Translations under genes and position numbers: made by a program
Notes under the pieces: generated by a model
Told to the model about the DNA's origin: nothing
Database searches by the model: none
What the model saw: only the letters and a program-made list of their open reading frames with translations
Assembly: GCA_049970095.1 (NCBI GenBank)
Contig: JBMFNP010000046.1
Location: forward strand, 1-14,182
Source of the DNA: SKW197 sp049970095
GTDB lineage: Archaea > Thermoplasmatota > Thermoplasmata > Lutacidiplasmatales > SKW197
Reading direction: 5' to 3'
Length of the DNA stretch: 14,182 bases
Shown here: positions 5,232-11,192 of the stretch, one piece after another
How positions within the stretch are numbered: position 1 is the stretch's first letter
How the letters are laid out: each line of letters starts with the position of its first letter

Positions 5232-8200
5232 TTACACCAGCGTCCTCAGGGCATTGTAAGCTTCAATCATCTCTTTTTTTGCAAGATGTGCTTTAATTGT
5301 GTCAATTTTGAGGCGTTTTTCTTCATCCAGATTCTTGTTGAATTTCAGATACTCCTCTAATCGTTTCTCAACAGAAGCAAGCCCCAGATTATCAATCTCT
5401 TTTTTGAACTCAAACATTTCTTCCATTGCCTGGATTTTTTCATCAATGTTCATGGTTTTTCCAGTGATTTCAGCATATCTTTGCTCTTTGGCAGTTAGAT
5501 CTATTTCCATCTCCCTTGCAACTTTAAATCTCTGTTCAAGGTCTGCACGGGCATTCACAAATTGTATTTCCACAACCTTTTCAAGATTTTTGAGGAAAAT
5601 GTTCATTTTTACGGCTCCACTAAGGTAATCTTTGTTGAATCTGCATTCCTCAACCTTTGCCAGTATGTTCTGTAGAATACTTACATCCACACCGAGTTTT
5701 GAGAGAATTTCAACACGGTCCCTGCCTGAAGCAAATTTTTCATCAACAAATTCCTTGAATTTCTTTTCATGCTCTTTCCGTATGGAATTTATGAGTTCCT
5801 CAATTTTTATTATGCGAAGATGCACATCCTCAATCTTACCTCTCTCCAGGTCCCTGCTACATAGTTTCAGTTCCTCCATATCAAATTTAGTAGCGAGAAT
5901 TTCCGTCAGGTTTTCCAGGACACTTTTTACATTCTGGAGCTTTGCCTCAAGTGTTGAAGAAATAATCTCAGTAAGCACTTTTTTTGCATTTATGAGAATC
6001 TGATAGGCTATAGTGTAATTTCGCCAGGATGCTTGCATTTCTGCCTGGGAGATTGATTCGGTAATTGTAGTGTGCGGAACTCTGTATTCCTCAGCTATCT
6101 TGATAAGCGCATTTATTTCCAAGATTATTGACTGGATGTAATCATAGAGTTCCTTCCATGCATCAGGCTCTATGTTTCTGCAGAGTTCAATGGCTTTTGC
6201 TACATCAATTTTTGTGATTGCGTCAGTTAGTTCCTGATATACCTTCAAAGTTTTTTTCATCGGGCAGCCAATGCTTATTCCCATATCTCCAATTTTCTTC
6301 ACTGCGAGAATTCTATCAGCTGCAAGGGTTCCGAGAATATCCAGCAACATTTTTTTTGCACTTTCAATGTCCATATGCGCCTGTGAAAAATTACCATAGG
6401 AAATCGAGTATTTTGCTCTCTCAATGTACAGATAAACCTCATTTGGAATTGTTAGTCCGTTTGAGAGAAACTCATGGATAATTTTCTCAATTTCAGAGAT
6501 TTTTTGAAGGAGTGTGTTCTGGAGCAATGTAATTCCATCCAGATGTGCAGTGTTGAGCGTGAAAAATGCCTCAGGATATTTATGCTCTGCTACAAGTTTT
6601 TCTGCCTTTGTTATTTCTTCATCAAGTTTTCTTGTCTCTATTCCCATTGCAGTGCATTCCTTTACCACATTCATAACATAGCTAAATCTCTGCTGGATAA
6701 ATACCTTTATAATATCTTCTGCTGCTAGCCTCGCTTCATTTGCTTTCTGGACTGCGGAAATAAAGTCTGATGAATTGAAATAGTAGATGCTTTCGTTCAG
6801 AATATTTCTTGCAATTTCCATGTCCAATCCTTTTTCAGAAAATTCCTCAATCAATTTTCTGGTGTATTCTATAGTTGCCCTGATTTTCTCACTGGTAACA
6901 GTAGCGAATTCAAAATTGGTTTTGTACGCAAGTTTTGTTGCCTCAATATATTTTCCCTGCTTCTGGAGTTCAAGTGCCTGCTCGAGTTTCTTGTAATATG
7001 TAACAAATTCTTCTGGAAATAGATTGCTGTAACTTTCAAGGCTTGTAGAAAGCATATTAATCGCATTTTTTGAGGCAATTTCCTTTTCTTTTTGGAGCAC
7101 CTCCCTTGCATTATCAAGGTTCCATTTTGCTGCATAAAAGTTCATTGCTGAGGTTTCTGCCCTGAAATTTTCAATAAAACGCTGTGCCTGGGAGGTATCA
7201 ATTCCTGCACTGTTGCAGAGCTCAATTTCTTCCAGGATTTCGTTGTATGCCCTGTTGAAAATTTCCATGTTCTGTTCTGACATAAGAGATTTTGCCTTTA
7301 CAATATTAAATCTAGCTTCGGAATATCTGTGTTCTTCTATAAGTGCAGACGCTTCTTTGAGAAGTTGTGCGGGGCGATTATCCTTCACTCCTAGTTTTTC
7401 AAGATGTTCCCATGCCTTCATGCTCTCATTTATTTCGGAAACTAATCTATCTCTTACCAGTCCCCTCAGATAAATCTGCCATTCTAAGATTCTCTGACTT
7501 ATTTCCCAGAACCTTCGTGCATCCATCTGTTTTTCAAAATAATCAATTTCCTCTGCGAGGTTCTGAACTGGAAGCCCAAGTTCATACAGAATTTGATTTG
7601 CCTCCCGTAAGTCCTCAATATGGTCCAGATATCTGTCTATCAGTTTCTGATAAATTTCTTCAAATTCGTATGTAGAGAATACTGCTCCACGCAGATTACC
7701 TGTTTCTAGAAACTGTGTGGTTTTCTGGATGATGTTTGAGTAATGCTGGATATCCAGCCCCTCTTTTTCAATTACCACAGTATTTGCTTTGGCCAGTTCT
7801 AGTTTTCTGGAAACCTCATCTCGCACTCTTTCTGAAATAAGAGCATCCACTGTGTGCAGAATATTCTGTGCTTCCTTTATCAAACCCTGATTGCATTTCT
7901 CAGCAGCATCTCTGAGGAGTGTCTTTTCATGTTCTAGATTGATCCCAAGTTTTTCAAATTCCTGGGCTTTTTTGTTGAGATTTTCCAGAATTTCTGAGAT
8001 GTATTTGGCAGAGAGGTTCTCCACTTCTGTGCGAATTGAATAATAAACTCCATATGCCCTAGCAATCTCTTTCTGGTTCAGCAAACGCTTGAGTTCTTCC
8101 AGTTTTGTATCTATATCATGGGGGGCGAGATTCTGTGATCTCAGCATTTCAATTTTCGGGTTTAATTCCTCAAGTTTAGCCAGGATCACATGTTCAAGCA

Positions 8201-11141
8201 CCGTAGCTAGGGATGCCTTTGCCTCAAGAGCAAGTGTATATCCCTCTTCCAGTTTTCCTTTTTCTACAAGCTCTGAGGCATCTTCAATCATCATTAACTG
8301 GTGCTCACAGTTTATTCCTCTTTCTCTGAATAGCGTAAGCTGGCGTTTCGTAGTTGCAATCTCAGAATTTATGTTTTCTCTCAGGGAATTTATAACTCTT
8401 TCTCTGATTTTATTTGCCTGCTCCAGCCCTACAATCATGTCATTATTGAAAACTTCATCTATTTCCGAGAAGTTAATTTCAACCTGCTTGATACCCACTT
8501 TCTCTCCAAATGCAATGAGTTTTTGGAGTTCTGCCCTTGTGTTTTCGTACGCTGTTTTACATGCCCTGTTAAGAAAATCTCTTGCGTCCTTTATCTGCAG
8601 ATGTGCATCAAAAACCTTTTTTTCTGCAAGAAGGGATTGCAGAGTTCCAAATATTGTTCTGTATTCAGGAGGCACAACTCTGTACTTTACGCAGAGTTCT
8701 ACGATTTCCTCCAGTTCCTTCATCTCTTCCTTTACCCTTCCTCCTATGAACTCACTGAGCTTTGTCTGGATTTTTTGCATGAGCTCATGGCACTTCAGAT
8801 AATCTTTTTTGAGAAGCACTATTTTTGCATTTTCGAGATAAACTTTCATTGAGATAGTGGATGAGTCCAGTTTTGAGAACTCACTTACCACCCTGTTTGT
8901 GTACTCCAGTTCAGATGAGAATTTTTCATACAACTCTCTGTCTATTTCAGCAATTAGCCTGGTGGCAACAAACCATGCCTCATAAAACCGCCCATTTTCA
9001 ATTCTTTCATGTGCTAGCCTATACCTGGTCTCGTATTTGTCTGTTTTAAATCCGAGTTTCAGGTTGATTTCATAGAGTGCATCCATTTTTCTTGCGCTTT
9101 CCATTGCTACTTCAACTATCTTTTTCTCACCCGCTTCAAGCAGTGCGTTAATCCTTCCAATGGTTTCAGCACATTCCCTTGAGAAAGGGGCACTTCCCAC
9201 AATTTCTTCCAGTTTTGCCAGTAATACTGGATCAATCTCTACCTTTATCCCCATTTTTTCTCCATTCTCTGCAAGTTTTTTTACCCTCTCTATTTTTGCA
9301 GATACAACTTCTCTGAGTGTGTCTTCACACGCACTTATAAAGTTCTCAAGTTTTTCCCTGCCAAGCGGGTCAGCGGGAGATATCTCGGGTATTGCAAATT
9401 TTATTCCCGCCTTTTTAAATTCTTCTACAATTTCTGATGTATTTTTTATGCGTTCGCCAAGGATGTGTGCAGAATATTCCCTCATCCCCTGTTTCAAATC
9501 TTTCAAATTGTTCCATGCAGAAAAGAAATCCCTGTTTTTTAGGTGGGTTTCAATCGCATCTGCAATCTGGCTCAGCGCAGGATTGTTCAGTATCCTGAGT
9601 TCTCTCTGTATGGAAGGCATGTGGGCATTCACAGTGTTCTCAATCACCTTCTGCACACCCGTTGCAAGTTCGTTTAAACCATGCTGTGCATCCTCAAATT
9701 TGTAATTTGCAAGCAGGCTTCTGGTTTTTAACAGCAATTGCCTTGGCTCAGAAACATCCACATCATTTTGATGAAGGTCATTGAGAAGGTTTTCGTAGGC
9801 AAGGAGGGTATTTTCAACAGGCTCAATCTGGTTTTTTATCGCATTATCTACTTCCTCTTTTAACGCAAATGCAAGATTCAGTGCATCCACTACATTTGTT
9901 CCAAGCAATTCTTCAATTTTCTTTATTTTCCCAGCAATATTCAAATCGGGTGCAACCCTAACTTTTGCAATTTCTTTTAGAGATTTAGTCAGATTTTTTA
10001 TTATTTCTGCTGTGGATTTTTCAGCGTTTTCAAGTGTAATTCTTGCTGTGAGCATTGCTTTTCCATATTCACCTGCATTTTTGTAATTGTAAATTTCCGC
10101 ACACTTTACTTCTATTTCTTCTATTCCAATTCCATGTGAGGAAAGGAACTGAGTGATTGTCTGGATTCTGCTCATTATTCTGCCAAGATCCCTTTCAAAT
10201 ACGGAGAGCACTTCTTTTTTCAGATTGGATATTATTCCCAGGTAACCCTCAATGTTTTGATTTTTAAGTTCTTTTTCAGCATTCTCCAGATGGGGTAGAT
10301 ATCCGCTCAGGGTTTTTATTTCTGTGAGAAGGATTTTCAGATCACTTATCTGTGCCTTCAATCTGCCAACATCTATTTTTGAGAGATTGCTCCACCCCGA
10401 AGCAAGGATACCGAATGCATTGTAGTAGTTGTGATTTGTAAATTCTGCCCTGCTCTTCTCAACAATTTCCTTCAATTCAGGCATCACAGTTTCCATTTGC
10501 TCAATTTTTCTTATTTCTTCGTTGAATTTATTTTCCAGTTTCTCATCACATCTTTTCCTTATTGTGCCCAAAATTTCTATGCATTCGTCAATTTTCCCGT
10601 GTACGAGTGCCTCCTCCGCCCTTGCCATGTATTTTTTTTCTTCTTCAATATTAATCCTGTGGGTGGAAAGATATTCAATAATTCCCTTTGTACTTTTAAC
10701 ATCCTCCAGCGTACTTTTCAGTTTCGCAACAATGCTCTCTACACGAGGTTTTGCCTCCAGCCACATTTTTTTCGCATCACCCAATCGCCCTTCTTCCAGC
10801 ATCCTCAGAATCTGTGTACAATCCTCACATGGAATGCAATGAGAATCGAGAAACTTTGCAATTTTATCAATCTCCGCCATCAATTCCTGGATTCCTCTTT
10901 CTTTGAGTGCTCTCAATCTTTCCATAAGGGCAGAAATCTGTGCTGCGGTATCGCTGTAATTTTCCTCATCAATAGCAACTTCAATTTTTTCTAATTCATC
11001 CCAGAGTTCCTCTGGGATTTCTATTCCGGTATTTTCGTATAATTCCATCTCCCGTTTGCACTCTTCCAGCAATTGGGTAAATTTTTCGTCCTTCCTTTTT
11101 CTGGATTTTCTTTGTCTGTTTTTCTTTTCCTTTTCTTTCAT
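5232..11141 (-). CDS. Giant all-helical tandem-repeat protein (1969 residues), unknown function
   Basis: About 225 kDa predicted. Residues 1-20 are very basic (12 Lys/Arg). The rest is almost wholly alpha-helical, charge-rich and poor in Pro and Gly, and is built from about 32 degenerate repeats averaging 61 residues. Each unit has a loop often written G-(I/L/V)-(D/E/K/N), a short helix of about 16-20 residues, a turn such as GKY.EA, HKYPEA, HRYSEA or GNFSQA, then a long uninterrupted helix of about 35-40 residues. There is no signal peptide, membrane segment, Walker motif or recognisable catalytic domain, so it is predicted cytoplasmic and structural or scaffolding. The start at 11141 is preceded by AGGGGCAGGA and a box A-like element, and the ATG gives the basic head. 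It is the middle gene of a same-strand run, 51 bases after the DUF2341 gene and 94 bases before the KaiC-like gene. I do not recognise a named family. Distant resemblance to TPR or spectrin repeats is by pattern only. Confidence 0.85.
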   Translation of the reverse strand: MKEKEKKNRQRKSRKRKDEKFTQLLEECKREMELYENTGIEIPEELWDELEKIEVAIDEENYSDTAAQISALMERLRALKERGIQELMAEIDKIAKFLDSHCIPCEDCTQILRMLEEGRLGDAKKMWLEAKPRVESIVAKLKSTLEDVKSTKGIIEYLSTHRINIEEEKKYMARAEEALVHGKIDECIEILGTIRKRCDEKLENKFNEEIRKIEQMETVMPELKEIVEKSRAEFTNHNYYNAFGILASGWSNLSKIDVGRLKAQISDLKILLTEIKTLSGYLPHLENAEKELKNQNIEGYLGIISNLKKEVLSVFERDLGRIMSRIQTITQFLSSHGIGIEEIEVKCAEIYNYKNAGEYGKAMLTARITLENAEKSTAEIIKNLTKSLKEIAKVRVAPDLNIAGKIKKIEELLGTNVVDALNLAFALKEEVDNAIKNQIEPVENTLLAYENLLNDLHQNDVDVSEPRQLLLKTRSLLANYKFEDAQHGLNELATGVQKVIENTVNAHMPSIQRELRILNNPALSQIADAIETHLKNRDFFSAWNNLKDLKQGMREYSAHILGERIKNTSEIVEEFKKAGIKFAIPEISPADPLGREKLENFISACEDTLREVVSAKIERVKKLAENGEKMGIKVEIDPVLLAKLEEIVGSAPFSRECAETIGRINALLEAGEKKIVEVAMESARKMDALYEINLKLGFKTDKYETRYRLAHERIENGRFYEAWFVATRLIAEIDRELYEKFSSELEYTNRVVSEFSKLDSSTISMKVYLENAKIVLLKKDYLKCHELMQKIQTKLSEFIGGRVKEEMKELEEIVELCVKYRVVPPEYRTIFGTLQSLLAEKKVFDAHLQIKDARDFLNRACKTAYENTRAELQKLIAFGEKVGIKQVEINFSEIDEVFNNDMIVGLEQANKIRERVINSLRENINSEIATTKRQLTLFRERGINCEHQLMMIEDASELVEKGKLEEGYTLALEAKASLATVLEHVILAKLEELNPKIEMLRSQNLAPHDIDTKLEELKRLLNQKEIARAYGVYYSIRTEVENLSAKYISEILENLNKKAQEFEKLGINLEHEKTLLRDAAEKCNQGLIKEAQNILHTVDALISERVRDEVSRKLELAKANTVVIEKEGLDIQHYSNIIQKTTQFLETGNLRGAVFSTYEFEEIYQKLIDRYLDHIEDLREANQILYELGLPVQNLAEEIDYFEKQMDARRFWEISQRILEWQIYLRGLVRDRLVSEINESMKAWEHLEKLGVKDNRPAQLLKEASALIEEHRYSEARFNIVKAKSLMSEQNMEIFNRAYNEILEEIELCNSAGIDTSQAQRFIENFRAETSAMNFYAAKWNLDNAREVLQKEKEIASKNAINMLSTSLESYSNLFPEEFVTYYKKLEQALELQKQGKYIEATKLAYKTNFEFATVTSEKIRATIEYTRKLIEEFSEKGLDMEIARNILNESIYYFNSSDFISAVQKANEARLAAEDIIKVFIQQRFSYVMNVVKECTAMGIETRKLDEEITKAEKLVAEHKYPEAFFTLNTAHLDGITLLQNTLLQKISEIEKIIHEFLSNGLTIPNEVYLYIERAKYSISYGNFSQAHMDIESAKKMLLDILGTLAADRILAVKKIGDMGISIGCPMKKTLKVYQELTDAITKIDVAKAIELCRNIEPDAWKELYDYIQSIILEINALIKIAEEYRVPHTTITESISQAEMQASWRNYTIAYQILINAKKVLTEIISSTLEAKLQNVKSVLENLTEILATKFDMEELKLCSRDLERGKIEDVHLRIIKIEELINSIRKEHEKKFKEFVDEKFASGRDRVEILSKLGVDVSILQNILAKVEECRFNKDYLSGAVKMNIFLKNLEKVVEIQFVNARADLEQRFKVAREMEIDLTAKEQRYAEITGKTMNIDEKIQAMEEMFEFKKEIDNLGLASVEKRLEEYLKFNKNLDEEKRLKIDTIKAHLAKKEMIEAYNALRTLV
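5235..11027 (-). repeat. Array of about 32 degenerate helical repeats, period about 61-62 residues
   Basis: Loop positions by residue of the giant protein: 39, 98, 158, 216, 279, 337, 395, 459, 519, 579, 631, 697, 760, 821, 883, 942, 1004, 1066, 1128, 1189, 1251, 1313, 1374, 1438, 1500, 1562, 1621, 1687, 1748, 1817, 1879 and 1936. Between 821 and 1374 every step is 59-62. The second landmark, an aromatic or hydrophobic residue followed by x-x-A, comes about 20-25 residues after each loop (for example GKYIEA at 1396-1401, HKYPEA at 1520-1525, GNFSQA at 1583-1588). Units 10-12 and 27-30 are less regular (steps of 52, 66 and 69). Repeats are degenerate at DNA level. Confidence 0.75.
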
Positions 11142-11170
11142 TCCTGCCCCTTACCCCAAATATCTAACAG

Positions 11171-11180
11171 GTAATTAAAA
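11171..11180 (-). promoter_or_regulatory. Possible box A for the giant repeat gene
   Basis: TTTTAATTAC on the minus strand lies 29-39 bases before the ATG at 11141, in the 51-base gap after the DUF2341 gene. The spacing suits an archaeal TATA element with a short leader ending in AGGGGCAGGA. The sequence is only a fair match to the consensus, so read-through from the upstream gene remains possible. Confidence 0.35.
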
Positions 11181-11192
11181 GTAATTCCCCGG

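Noticed and set aside
8089..8802. A 237-codon open frame on the plus strand inside the giant gene, rich in Ser and Phe
   Set aside because: It is the antisense shadow of a Glu/Lys/Leu-rich helical coding sequence. The periodic repeat protein on the minus strand explains the region, and no domain or ribosome binding site supports the plus-strand frame. The same applies to other plus-strand frames at 5299-6003, 9160-9705 and 10431-10994.
5232..11141. SMC, Rad50 or other coiled-coil ATPase identity for the giant protein
   Set aside because: No Walker A, Walker B or ABC signature is present at either end, and the regular loops every 61-62 residues break any long continuous coiled coil.
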